NCBI GenBank assembly: GCA_964620445.1
Contig: CAZUHB010000001.1
Location: 62,001-126,000 of the forward strand
Direction: 5' to 3'
Length of the DNA stretch: 64,000 nt
Source: CAZUHB01 sp964620445
Lineage (GTDB): Bacteria > Planctomycetota > B15-G4 > CAYZWU01
A program made the translations under genes and the position numbers. A model generated the notes under the pieces. That model was not told where the DNA came from. It made no database searches and saw only the letters and a list, made by a program, of their open reading frames with translations. Shown here piece by piece: positions 40,191-48,422 of the stretch (position 1 is its first letter; each line of letters starts with the position of its first letter).

Positions 40191-41888
40191 TTACTTGTAG
40201 CGCTTGTGCTCCCTCGAAAAATAGTCTTTTGTCAATTTGACCAGAACAGGAGAGAGGAGCACGACGGCGATGAGGTTGGGGACCGACATGAGGCCGAGAG
40301 CAAGATCCCCGTAAAGCCATACTGTTTCAAGGGCTAACACCGCTCCCAGGAAAGTGAAGCAGACGTAGATCAACCGGTAGATGGTGACATATTTTGCTCC
40401 GAAAAGGTATTCCACGCACCGGTCCCCGTAGTAGGACCATGAAATCATCGTCGAGATCGCGAAAAGGAAGACCGACAGAGTCACGATCAGGTTGCCCGCG
40501 ATCCCCCAGCCAAAGGCGTCCTCGAAGCCCACCCGGAAGGCATACGCTGTGAGAGCCGAACTGTTCTGGATCGCTTTTCCATGGATGTCGATGGCGAGCG
40601 AGGTCCCCTCCCATCCGGAAACATCCGTTCCGTCAACCGACAGAGGTCCCGTGTACAACTCGCCATCGCTGTAAAGCCGTACGTCCTCGATGAAAGCGTC
40701 GTTGATCGCAAAGGCGATATCGGACACCTGGCCCCCGGCCACGGTCGTCGAGCCCTGGAACTCTTCGAGGGTGATCGACTCGTCGTGGAGATCGGAATCG
40801 GCCAGCGCGGCTTCCTCCGGGATCTGATAGACCTCGACCTTGTCCAGATCGAGCGCGATCTGATCGTCCTTCTTGTCATCCCACACACCGGTGGAAAGGA
40901 TAACGAGGCCGGTGAGCGTGCAGATGGTGAGGGTGTCGATGAGCGGTCCGACCATGGCAACGACGCCCTCGCGGATCGGCTCCTTCGTCTTGGCCGCGGC
41001 ATGAGCGATCGGCGCCGATCCCTGGCCCGCCTCGTTGGAAAAGAGCGCCCTCTTGATTCCCCAGAGGAGCGTCAGGTGCCAGACCCCGGCCGCCACACCG
41101 CCGAAACTCGCCGACGGCGTGAACGCCTCCTCGAAAATCGACGCCACGAGAGCGGGAAGTTCCTCGAATTTCGAGGTCAGAATGCACAGTGTGCCGAGCA
41201 CGTAGACGATGGCCATGAAAGGCATGAGCCGGCTCGACACGGCCCCGATCCGCTTGATGCCGCCGATGATCACAATACCGACCACCACGGCGAGAAAGAG
41301 CCCGACGGCGTAGTCGGGAATGTTGAAGTCGGCGTCGGCGCTCACCGCCACCGAGTTGGCCTGGTTCATGTTGCCCGAACCGAAGGAACAGATGATCGCC
41401 AGAAAGGCGAAGGTGACGGCCATCCATTTCCAGCCGCTTCCGAGCCCCTTCTCGATGTAGTACATCGGCCCGCCGGAGGCGTTGCCCTTCTCGTCGAAGG
41501 TCCGGTAGTGCATGGACAGGGCGCACTCCGCATACTTGAGCGTCATGCCGAAGATACCCGAGAGCCACATCCAGAAGAGAACGCCCGGCCCGCCGTAGTG
41601 GATGGCCGTGGCCACGCCGGCAATGTTGCCGATACCCACGGTGGCGCTGAGCGCGGTCGTGAGGGCCTGGAAGTGATTGATGTCCCCCTCGTCGTCCGGA
41701 TTATCGTAGCGGCCGCGGATCACGTCGAAGGCGTGCTTGAGATAGCGTATATTGATCCACCCCATGCGGAAGGTGATGAAGATCCCCGAAAGGAGGAGGA
41801 GTGTCACGAGCCAGGGAAAGATCTCCGGTGTTTCCCACACATACTCATTCCCCTTCTCTACGATGTCTCGGAAGATCTTTTCAAACAT
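40191..41888 (-). CDS. Sodium:alanine symporter (AGCS family) with a long extra loop
   Basis: The 565-aa carrier imports alanine or glycine with Na+. Motifs include ALSATVGIGNIAGVATAI (77-95), GGPMYYIEKGLG and GIKRALFSNEAGQGSAPIAHAAAK. AGCS proteins are usually near 450-500 aa. Here an added acidic, soluble segment of about 105 residues (about 335-445, for example DLDKVEVYQIPEEAALADSD) is inserted between two late transmembrane helices, where the family has a short loop. The frame continues into normal helices (WGIAGNLIVTLSVFLFAIS). It is preceded by a ROK-family gene on the same strand. Confidence 0.9.
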   Translation of the reverse strand: MFEKIFRDIVEKGNEYVWETPEIFPWLVTLLLLSGIFITFRMGWINIRYLKHAFDVIRGRYDNPDDEGDINHFQALTTALSATVGIGNIAGVATAIHYGGPGVLFWMWLSGIFGMTLKYAECALSMHYRTFDEKGNASGGPMYYIEKGLGSGWKWMAVTFAFLAIICSFGSGNMNQANSVAVSADADFNIPDYAVGLFLAVVVGIVIIGGIKRIGAVSSRLMPFMAIVYVLGTLCILTSKFEELPALVASIFEEAFTPSASFGGVAAGVWHLTLLWGIKRALFSNEAGQGSAPIAHAAAKTKEPIREGVVAMVGPLIDTLTICTLTGLVILSTGVWDDKKDDQIALDLDKVEVYQIPEEAALADSDLHDESITLEEFQGSTTVAGGQVSDIAFAINDAFIEDVRLYSDGELYTGPLSVDGTDVSGWEGTSLAIDIHGKAIQNSSALTAYAFRVGFEDAFGWGIAGNLIVTLSVFLFAISTMISWSYYGDRCVEYLFGAKYVTIYRLIYVCFTFLGAVLALETVWLYGDLALGLMSVPNLIAVVLLSPVLVKLTKDYFSREHKRYK

Positions 41889-41985
41889 GGAGAGTCTCCA
41901 ATGAAATCGACAAGAGCCGGTGCCGGGGTGCCGGAATCGAAACCCCTTCTGATAACAAATGAACGGTCAGAGTGCAATTCGACGC

Positions 41986-43128
41986 TCAGGCTGCGCTCGT
42001 CGCTGCCCTGGCCGCGCCGATGAGAAGAGCCTTTCCGCCGAGGGTCGTGTAGATCACCTCGGGAGGCTGACCAAAATCCCCTTCGACGAAGAAAGAACGG
42101 ATCGCCTCGTCGAGCGTGGCGCGCACGAAGGTCGATTCATTGCGCCGGCCGCTCACCAGGCCGCCACCGATGACGAAGGTCCTTATGTCGGGCGCATGGA
42201 GACGCTCCCGCTCGGGCCCCGCGATGTGGCGGATCCCCATGGCCAGATTTTGCCCCGCCTCGGCGAGTACCTTCCCGACCGCGTCGCGCAACGGCGCACA
42301 ATCCGCGGCCAGCAAATCCTGAATCTTCGGAGCCCTTTGACGCACGATCTCGGCGACCTGCCCATCGCGGAGCCGGGAGAGCGACTCGATGACCCTGTCG
42401 CCGATCACCCGCCCCGAAACCATCTCCTCGAACCGCACGCCGGGCCGGTCAGGATCCGGCTCGAGGTGCCAGATCTCTCCCACGTCCGGATCGGGCCGTG
42501 CACGATCGGCGCCGTACCACACGTCGCCGTCCACGATGTAAGCGCCGCCCAGGCCTGTTCCGGGATCGATCTCCACGAAGTCGGTGATCGCCGTTCGCGT
42601 CTCGGGGAGCGGGATTTCGCGCGCTCCGCCGGCGTCGTCCTCGAAGAGAACCGCCGCGAAGTCGAAGGTGGCCAGAGCACCGAGCGCCATCGCCTTCGCA
42701 TCGTTGAGACAGACGATTCCGAGCCGGGTGCGGCCGGTCAGCTCGCGGGCGGGATTGAAATCGCCCCAGGCGGGGTGGTTGAGCGCCCCCGTCTTTCCGA
42801 CGATATCGCCGGTGTGTGGATTGACGGCGCCGGCAACACCCACTCCGGCCCGATCGGCGGAGAGATTCAACGCTTCGGCCTCGGCCCGCGCCTCGAGGAG
42901 CAACGACGCCGTGGCATCGAGGAGCCTGTCCCTGTGCGGGATGAACTCGTCCCAGCGATCGAGAGTGAACTCCACGCGGTCGGCCACGCGCCGCGCCTGG
43001 TCCATGAGCGGTCCGCCGCAAGGGGAAGGGAGTGTCTTGAGCCAGACGATCCGGGCGTTTTGGTCGACGACTGCAGCTTCGAGGTGGGTTCCGCCGACTC
43101 CGGCGGCCAGGAAGGCTTCTTGTGCCAT
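41986..43128 (-). CDS. ROK-family sugar kinase/regulator-like protein
   Basis: About 380 aa from Met at 43128; an upstream Met at 43188 gives 20 more residues, and neither has a strong ribosome site. The ASKHA fold is clear: phosphate-1 motif AAGVGGTHLEAAVVD, the phosphate-2 motif EIDPGTGLGGAYI, adenosine loop FVIGGGLVSG. The catalytic Asp lies in VCLNDAKAMALG, where ROK enzymes have NDA. It lacks a helix-turn-helix, so a kinase is more likely than a repressor; the usual ROK zinc Cys-rich motif is not obvious. The sugar substrate is unknown. It is 97 bases upstream of the symporter. Confidence 0.78.
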   Translation of the reverse strand: MAQEAFLAAGVGGTHLEAAVVDQNARIVWLKTLPSPCGGPLMDQARRVADRVEFTLDRWDEFIPHRDRLLDATASLLLEARAEAEALNLSADRAGVGVAGAVNPHTGDIVGKTGALNHPAWGDFNPARELTGRTRLGIVCLNDAKAMALGALATFDFAAVLFEDDAGGAREIPLPETRTAITDFVEIDPGTGLGGAYIVDGDVWYGADRARPDPDVGEIWHLEPDPDRPGVRFEEMVSGRVIGDRVIESLSRLRDGQVAEIVRQRAPKIQDLLAADCAPLRDAVGKVLAEAGQNLAMGIRHIAGPERERLHAPDIRTFVIGGGLVSGRRNESTFVRATLDEAIRSFFVEGDFGQPPEVIYTTLGGKALLIGAARAATSAA

Positions 43129-43445
43129 GGGACTGTCTGTTTCTCCGAGGTGCTGTGCGGCCGATGCGGACACCATCATTGCCGGCATCGGCGAGCGGTT
43201 TCAAGAAACCCGTTTATACCTGATCAGTCCGGCTTTCGCCACGTGAAGTTGGAGATGTGAGGCCGGCGGCCGAGAGTCGGCCGAGCCGCCGCCCCCGGAA
43301 TTCCTCGCCCATACTTTTACCCTGCGAATCAACGCCCGATGTTGCAATGACCGGTGCGCTCGATTTAAATAGACTTTCCTTTGACCGCCGCGAACGGAGG
43401 GCCTCTGTAGCGGTGCGCTCGACGTATTCTGGAATAGGAGAAGCC

Positions 43446-44636
43446 ATGATCATTCCCTCGCGCCGAAGCGATAAGATCAAGTACGCAGTCCGGGACATCG
43501 TTCTCTTGGCGGACGAGCTGGTCCGTGAGGGCCGGGATGTTCTCTATCTCAACATCGGTGATCCGAACAAGTACGACTTCGTGACCCCGCCGCACATGAT
43601 CGAAGCCTGCTATGAAGCGATGAAGAAAGGTTTCAACGGCTATTCGGCCTCATCGGGAATCGCCGAGGCGCTCGAGTCGATTCACGCCGAGGCGGAACGG
43701 AAGGGGATCTCGAACGTCGAGGATATCTACATCTGCAACGGTGCGTCCGAGGCGATCGAGCTCGCTCTCACCGCCCTGGTCAACGAGGGCGAGAACGTGC
43801 TCATGCCCTATCCTATTTATCCGCTCTACTCGGCGCTCGCGCCCAAGCTGGGCGCCGAAATCAATCCCTATTACCTCGACGAGGAGAACGGCTGGCAACC
43901 CGATCCCGACGATATCGCGAGCCGCGTCAACGAAAAGACGCGAGCCATCGTCCTGATCAATCCGAACAATCCCACGGGAGCGCTCTACACGCGTGAGACG
44001 CTGGAGCGGATCGTGTCGATCGCGCGCGAGAAGAACCTGGTCGTTCTCGCCGACGAGATCTACGACAAGATCCTGCTCGACGACGTGACCCACACATCGA
44101 TCGCATCCCTCGCGGACGATGTGGCCTTCGTGACCTTCAACGGGATTTCCAAGTCCTATCTGGCGCCCGGCTTCAGGATCGGGTGGGGGATCGTGTCCGG
44201 TCCCAGGGAACTGGTGGGCGAGTACAGCGAGGCGATCAAGAAATACACCCGGGCGCGGCTCTGCGCCAACCATCCGATCCAGTACTGCATCAAGCCCGCC
44301 CTCGAGGGGCCGCACGACCATCTCGTGGAGATGATCGAGAAACTCAGGCGGCGGCGCGACATCGCCGTGAAGCGGTTCAACGAGATTCCCGGAATCTCCT
44401 GCGTGAATCCGCCCGCGGCGTTCTACGCTTTCCCGAAGCTCGATATCGACGAGCCGGACGAGACCTTCGTCCCCAGGATGATCCGCGAGACAGGTGTTCT
44501 CGTTGTTCACGGCGACGGTTTCGGGCAGAAGCCGGGAGAGAAGCATTTCCGTATCGTCGTGCTGCCGCAGGAAGAGGTTCTCGCCAGCGCGTGCGACCGG
44601 ATCGGCGACTTCATGGCCAAGAATCGATCGAGCTGA
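43446..44636 (+). CDS. Class I/II aminotransferase, AlaA-like
   Basis: The 396-aa PLP enzyme starts at ATG with AGGAG 5 bases upstream; the frame is open 63 codons further. It contains YLNIGDPNKYDF, INPNNPTGALY, VLADEIYDKI (PLP Asp/Tyr) and the Schiff-base Lys236 in GISKSYLAPGFRIGWG. The motif order is that of the AlaA/AspC subgroup, which makes alanine or aspartate from pyruvate or oxaloacetate and glutamate. The sodium:alanine symporter and this gene lie within 5 kb of each other, which may be coincidence. The terminator after it is shared with the convergent lipoprotein gene. Confidence 0.92.
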   Translation: MIIPSRRSDKIKYAVRDIVLLADELVREGRDVLYLNIGDPNKYDFVTPPHMIEACYEAMKKGFNGYSASSGIAEALESIHAEAERKGISNVEDIYICNGASEAIELALTALVNEGENVLMPYPIYPLYSALAPKLGAEINPYYLDEENGWQPDPDDIASRVNEKTRAIVLINPNNPTGALYTRETLERIVSIAREKNLVVLADEIYDKILLDDVTHTSIASLADDVAFVTFNGISKSYLAPGFRIGWGIVSGPRELVGEYSEAIKKYTRARLCANHPIQYCIKPALEGPHDHLVEMIEKLRRRRDIAVKRFNEIPGISCVNPPAAFYAFPKLDIDEPDETFVPRMIRETGVLVVHGDGFGQKPGEKHFRIVVLPQEEVLASACDRIGDFMAKNRSS

Positions 44637-44677
44637 GCGGTTCGCCCGAACCGCGAGCAGTGGGAGATCCCAATAAT

Positions 44678-44706
44678 AAAAGCCCCTCCGTGACGAGGGG
44701 CTTTTT
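44678..44706. terminator. Bidirectional terminator between the aminotransferase and lipoprotein 1
   Basis: AAAAGCCCCTC pairs with GAGGGGCTTTT around CGTGAC, with T-runs on both strands. It is closely similar to the terminator at 45440-45465. Confidence 0.88.
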
Positions 44707-44745
44707 TCTGATCACCGCGCCGCGCGGTGGGGTCGGCTGCTAGTT

Positions 44746-45309
44746 TCAGCATCCGCCCGTGGTGCCGCCGCCAGCGGCTGCCGCGCCGCCCACCGCGAAG
44801 GGGTCGTTTTTCGTGTCGAGCGTGACATTGGTCACGGCGAGTAAGTCGTTCCCCGCGACCGGGTACATCGAGCTCCTGCACACCATGATGGGACACTTTC
44901 CGATACAGTCCCCCTTGCCGGCCTTTTTTCTGAGATACATGGCCTGGCCGTTCGGGCAGAGGAGTTTCTGGTAGGCGTCGTAGAGTTCCGTCTCCGGCAG
45001 GTTGGAGAGGACCTTTACCTTGACGCCGTCGCTGCCATCGTCGAGGACGAGGTCGGCCGTGGCATTCATACCGGTGCAGATGTAGTGCTCGGTGGTGATC
45101 GTCTCCCCGGCTTTCAGAAACCGCCACGGCTCATCGAAAGACTCGCGCACCTGGACCAGACCGGACGTACTCGTCACGAGGAACTCGCGAGATTCGGAAG
45201 CGGGCAGGACTCCCAGGCCGGCCGCGTCGATACCCAGAACCTGGCACGAGGTCAGACCGGCGCAGAGCAGGAGGAACGGGACAAAAAGAACTCGTCTCAT
45301 CGTAAACAT
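44746..45309 (-). CDS. FecR-domain-like lipoprotein 1 with Gly-rich C-terminus ending in Cys
   Basis: The 187-aa protein starts at ATG with GAGAGG 7 bases upstream. A lipobox LTSC follows a hydrophobic signal (LFVPFLLLCAG), so the mature Cys is lipidated. The core resembles the FecR fold: GLVQVRESFDEPWRFLKAG and TTEHYICTGMNATADLVL. Several Cys (CPNG, GDCIGKCPIMVC) could form disulfides. The tail is AVGGAAAAGGGTTGGC, a Gly/Ala run ending in a terminal Cys. It is paralogous to lipoprotein 2 just upstream, each with its own promoter and terminator. Function unknown. Confidence 0.72.
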   Translation of the reverse strand: MFTMRRVLFVPFLLLCAGLTSCQVLGIDAAGLGVLPASESREFLVTSTSGLVQVRESFDEPWRFLKAGETITTEHYICTGMNATADLVLDDGSDGVKVKVLSNLPETELYDAYQKLLCPNGQAMYLRKKAGKGDCIGKCPIMVCRSSMYPVAGNDLLAVTNVTLDTKNDPFAVGGAAAAGGGTTGGC

Positions 45310-45363
45310 TTTTGATCCTCTCCCTGAAGGGATCCGACTCGATCAATAAACCTGATTGAATCG

Positions 45364-45391
45364 ATTATGAGCCGACCGTCGAGGAAGTCAA
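45364..45391 (-). promoter_or_regulatory. Promoter of lipoprotein 1
   Basis: On the - strand TTGACT (45391-45386) and CATAAT (45369-45364) are 16 bases apart. Confidence 0.6.
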
Positions 45392-45439
45392 TGCTTTTTC
45401 GAGACTCCCGCAACGGGCGGAGCCGGGTCGGTCAATAAA

Positions 45440-45465
45440 AAAGCCCCTCGTCACCGAGGGGCTTT
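45440..45465 (-). terminator. Terminator of lipoprotein 2
   Basis: AAAGCCCCTCG pairs with CGAGGGGCTTT over TCAC; the - strand continues TTTATT. The flanking sequence through GATCACCGCGCC is shared with the terminator of lipoprotein 1. Confidence 0.85.
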
Positions 45466-45508
45466 GTTTTCTGATCACCGCGCCAAGCGGTGAGAAGGGC
45501 TGCTAGTT

Positions 45509-46078
45509 TCAGCATCCGCCGCCGCCGCCGCCGCCGCCGGCGCTTGCTGCCGCACCGCCAACCGCGGCGGGCTGATTCTTGAGCTCGAGCGTGACATTGG
45601 CCACGGCAAGGAAATCATTCTCCTTGGCGGGGTGCATCGTGCTCCGGCAGATCATGACAGGGTTCTTGCCGACGCAATCTCCGTCGTCGGCCTTCTCTCT
45701 GAGATACTTCGCGTAGCCGTCGGGGCAGAGAAGTTTTTGGTAGGCGTCGTAGAGTTCCATCTCGGGCATGAGGGAGTGGAGCTTGACATTCATGTCGTCC
45801 CCGCCGTTGACCAGGATCAGGTCGGCCGAGCTGTTGATGCCGGTCCTGATGTAATGCTCGGTCGTGAGCGTGTCGCCAACTTTGACGAAACGCCACGGAT
45901 CTTCGAACGACTCGCGCGCCTGGACCACGCCCATCGTGCTCGCCACGAGAAACTCGCGGGAGTCGGACTCGGAAAGTGCTCCCAGGTCGGCTGTCGTGAT
46001 ACCGAGCAGCTGGCACGAAGTCAGGCTGGCGCAAAGAAGGAGGAACGCTAGGAGACAGGACGCTTTCGTGGCGTTCAT
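45509..46078 (-). CDS. FecR-domain-like lipoprotein 2 with poly-Gly tail ending in Cys
   Basis: This 189-aa paralogue of lipoprotein 1 shares the pattern signal-lipobox (LTSC)-FecR-like core-Gly tail. Corresponding blocks include SREFLVASTMGVVQARESFEDPWRF, shown in part as GVVQARESFEDPWRF, and TTEHYIRTGINSSADLIL, YDAYQKLLCP. The tail has GGAAASAGGGGGGGGC. The paralogue pair differs by about half its residues, so the duplication is old. GGAG precedes the start. The terminal Cys is retained in both. Function unknown. Confidence 0.72.
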   Translation of the reverse strand: MNATKASCLLAFLLLCASLTSCQLLGITTADLGALSESDSREFLVASTMGVVQARESFEDPWRFVKVGDTLTTEHYIRTGINSSADLILVNGGDDMNVKLHSLMPEMELYDAYQKLLCPDGYAKYLREKADDGDCVGKNPVMICRSTMHPAKENDFLAVANVTLELKNQPAAVGGAAASAGGGGGGGGC

Positions 46079-46129
46079 CGTCGGGAAGCTCCAAATATAG
46101 ACTCGTTGATGGGCTTGTCTTGTGGATAA

Positions 46130-46170
46130 ATCTACGTAGATATGTTATTGATCGATCGATCGAGAGTCAA
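46130..46170 (-). promoter_or_regulatory. Promoter of lipoprotein 2 with palindrome
   Basis: On the - strand TTGACT (46170-46165) and ATAACA (46148-46143) are 16 bases apart. A perfect palindrome ATCTACGTAGAT (46130-46141) lies immediately downstream of the -10, near the transcription start, and tandem GATC units occur in the spacer. Confidence 0.5.
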
Positions 46171-46216
46171 CGATTTTTTCCGACCGGCCGCAAGATCTTT
46201 CATGTTCGGTAAATAC

Positions 46217-46816
46217 CTATCCGGCCCTGTCTTCGCAGTACAATTGGGCGGCGGAAAGGATGTCGAGGAGCTGTTCGCCGGTCAGGTAGCGGTGGATGCT
46301 CCCCGCCGGGATGATCTCGAGGTAGAGCGCTTCCTTGAAGCAGTATCTCTCGGAAGGACCGAAGAAGCGCATCCAGATACCGCCCTCGATCTCGCAGGCC
46401 TGGCAGATCATATAGGAGATCTTGCCGAAAGTGAGCGGATCCTTCTCCTGAGCGACCCAATCGACGTCGAAGATTTCCTTCTTCACGAGCCGGGCGGAGA
46501 GTTCGTCGAGCCCCCTGCCCCATGGGGATTCGCCCTTGAAGAGCGTCAGTGTCACGATGGCGTCGGCCATCGACGCCACCGGCTTGTCGGCCAGAGCGAC
46601 GATGTACTCCATCTCCTTCTTCCACGGATAGGGGAGATCGCGATCGGTGATGGCGGTCTTGGAAGTGAAGAGCGCGCCGAAATCGATGTTTTTCCAGCCC
46701 TCATCGTCGGCCGCGAGGTTCTTGGCCGGATCGGTTCCGGCACACGCGGCAACGAGTCCGAGGAGAAGGATCGAGAACAAAAGGCAGGGCCGGATATTTC
46801 CTCTTCGTGTTGTCAT
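46217..46816 (-). CDS. Hypothetical lipoprotein
   Basis: A 199-aa product with a lipoprotein signal (LLFSILLLGLVAAC) and lipobox LVAAC. The mature part has paired Cys (ICQACEIEG) and aromatic-rich helices (YPWKKEMEYIVALADKPVASMADA). I recognise no family. It lies 27 bases after the stop of the outer-membrane protein gene, so it is probably the second gene of an operon with that barrel. A role as a barrel-associated periplasmic factor is conceivable, but only by position. Confidence 0.65.
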   Translation of the reverse strand: MTTRRGNIRPCLLFSILLLGLVAACAGTDPAKNLAADDEGWKNIDFGALFTSKTAITDRDLPYPWKKEMEYIVALADKPVASMADAIVTLTLFKGESPWGRGLDELSARLVKKEIFDVDWVAQEKDPLTFGKISYMICQACEIEGGIWMRFFGPSERYCFKEALYLEIIPAGSIHRYLTGEQLLDILSAAQLYCEDRAG

Positions 46817-46843
46817 TATTAACCGTACTTTCTTCGGTTTCTG

Positions 46844-48271
46844 TCAAAAATAGACCACCGCGCTCCACGAGAAGAAGCTCCTGTGATCGTCATCGCTGAA
46901 AGCGTGCTTGGCCGGAAAGAAGATACCGGTTTGCGCCAGGATCGAAACGTCCGACACGGGCCTCCAGTTGAGGAAGAAGTCGGTCTCGTGCCCGAGACGC
47001 GACGCGGAGTAACCGGGCAGGATCGCGCGATCCGAGATACCGCCCGTCGACCGGTGCTTCCTGTAGAGGTAGTGGTTCACTCCCACTTCGACATCGCCCA
47101 TGATTGCATGCTCGCGCCACGGTTCGATCGCGATCGCGAATTTCCAGACCTCCACGTTCGAGAGGAGAGGATAGAAGGCGTAGCCCATGTCGATGTAACC
47201 GTAGGTGAAGAACGTGTTGTCATTCGTGCCGGCCGTGTTGCCCATGACCGTGTCGACCACCGTGCCCTGGTTGTCCTTGTCGCCCGAACCGAACATGTGC
47301 TGAATGCTCAATTTCGGCTTCGTTTCCGTTTCGACGAATGTGTAGTCGGCACCGGCTGTGAAGGCGAAGGCCTCGATACGGTCCCTCTTGGGACTGCCGT
47401 CCGAGTAGCGCGAGCCCAGCTCCCAGGCGGCTTCGCCGAAGTAGACGAAGGAGGGGCCGAACTGTCCGCGCACGCCGCCGCCGTGGTACTGCGGATCGTA
47501 ACCGAAGCGCTGCGTGAGATTGAGCGGCGAGGCGTCGTTCTTGTCCCGCCGGAACAGGGTGTAGCCGAAGATCTCGAAGGTCTCGGAGAACTTGCCCACC
47601 ACCTCGCCCGACGCGGTCACGTACCGATTGGAACCGAAATCGATGTAGCTCCTGTCGTACATGTCGGTGCTGTAGATCGACCGCATCACGAGTGCCGTGA
47701 ATTCGAGTTTCTCATTGCCGAATTCGAGCTTGGCACCGTCGCCGCGGTCGTCCATCACCATTCCCTCGCCGATCGTCTCGTAGTTGCGACCCACCTGGAG
47801 ACGCAGCTTCGTGCTCCCTCCGAGACCGAGTGTCTTGTTGAGGTCGCTGTAGTAGTATCCGATGTCGAGACGTGGAGCGTTGAGGTCGTTGTTCTCCATG
47901 TAGTAGTATTCGTTTCTCGTGTGATAGTTGATGTTCATGCCGAGGACGCGCATGTAGAGCTGGTGGGTGTTCTTGTAGACCAGGTTGGCCCAGATCCTGG
48001 CGTCCCACATCTTGAACCGCCTCGTTTGCAGGTTGTCCCTTGTCCTGTAAAAGGCGTGGCGGAACCAACCGCCGTAATCGAAGTCGATGTCCTGCAAAAG
48101 TTCATCCTCGTCGCCGAGTGTCGGCTCGAGGTCTCTGAGCTCGATCTCGTCGCGCGTGACTTTTTCGATCTGTCTCGACCGGTCGTATTCAGCCTGGGCG
48201 TTCAGCAGCGATCCGGTGGGAAGAGCCAAAGTGCCGAGGAGAAGAAGGTAAAAAGATGTGCGAAGAATCAT
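46844..48271 (-). CDS. Predicted outer-membrane beta-barrel protein
   Basis: The 475-aa protein has a signal peptide (FYLLLLGTLALPTGSLLNAQA). Alternating aromatic strand patterns fill the rest (WANLVYKNTHQLYMRVLGM, LGLGGSTKLRLQVGR, FFLNWRPVSDVSILAQTGIFF). It ends in VVYF with a terminal Phe, the outer-membrane insertion signature. The length and the GMVMDDRGDGAKL region recall the alginate-export (AlgE)-like porin family. Strand count cannot be fixed without prediction software. It is upstream of a lipoprotein gene on the same strand. Substrate unknown. Confidence 0.75.
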   Translation of the reverse strand: MILRTSFYLLLLGTLALPTGSLLNAQAEYDRSRQIEKVTRDEIELRDLEPTLGDEDELLQDIDFDYGGWFRHAFYRTRDNLQTRRFKMWDARIWANLVYKNTHQLYMRVLGMNINYHTRNEYYYMENNDLNAPRLDIGYYYSDLNKTLGLGGSTKLRLQVGRNYETIGEGMVMDDRGDGAKLEFGNEKLEFTALVMRSIYSTDMYDRSYIDFGSNRYVTASGEVVGKFSETFEIFGYTLFRRDKNDASPLNLTQRFGYDPQYHGGGVRGQFGPSFVYFGEAAWELGSRYSDGSPKRDRIEAFAFTAGADYTFVETETKPKLSIQHMFGSGDKDNQGTVVDTVMGNTAGTNDNTFFTYGYIDMGYAFYPLLSNVEVWKFAIAIEPWREHAIMGDVEVGVNHYLYRKHRSTGGISDRAILPGYSASRLGHETDFFLNWRPVSDVSILAQTGIFFPAKHAFSDDDHRSFFSWSAVVYF

Positions 48272-48422
48272 CAGAACTCCAAGACCGAAAGATAGAGGGG
48301 CCGATCCTTATTTCGTGCAATTAGAGATTGCTGCGCAACAAAGGTGGAAACCTAACATTTTCAGGAATGGGAATCAATTTGAATCGTACCCTCCGCAGAT
48401 CGCCGCCGCGACCTCCATGCTT

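Noticed and set aside
41986..43188. ROK protein as a transcriptional repressor of the symporter
   Set aside because: No N-terminal helix-turn-helix is present, only the kinase-like fold.
46149..46164. GATCGATCGATC run as a repeat element
   Set aside because: Only three tandem GATC units within a promoter spacer; too short to be an array or a mobile-element end.
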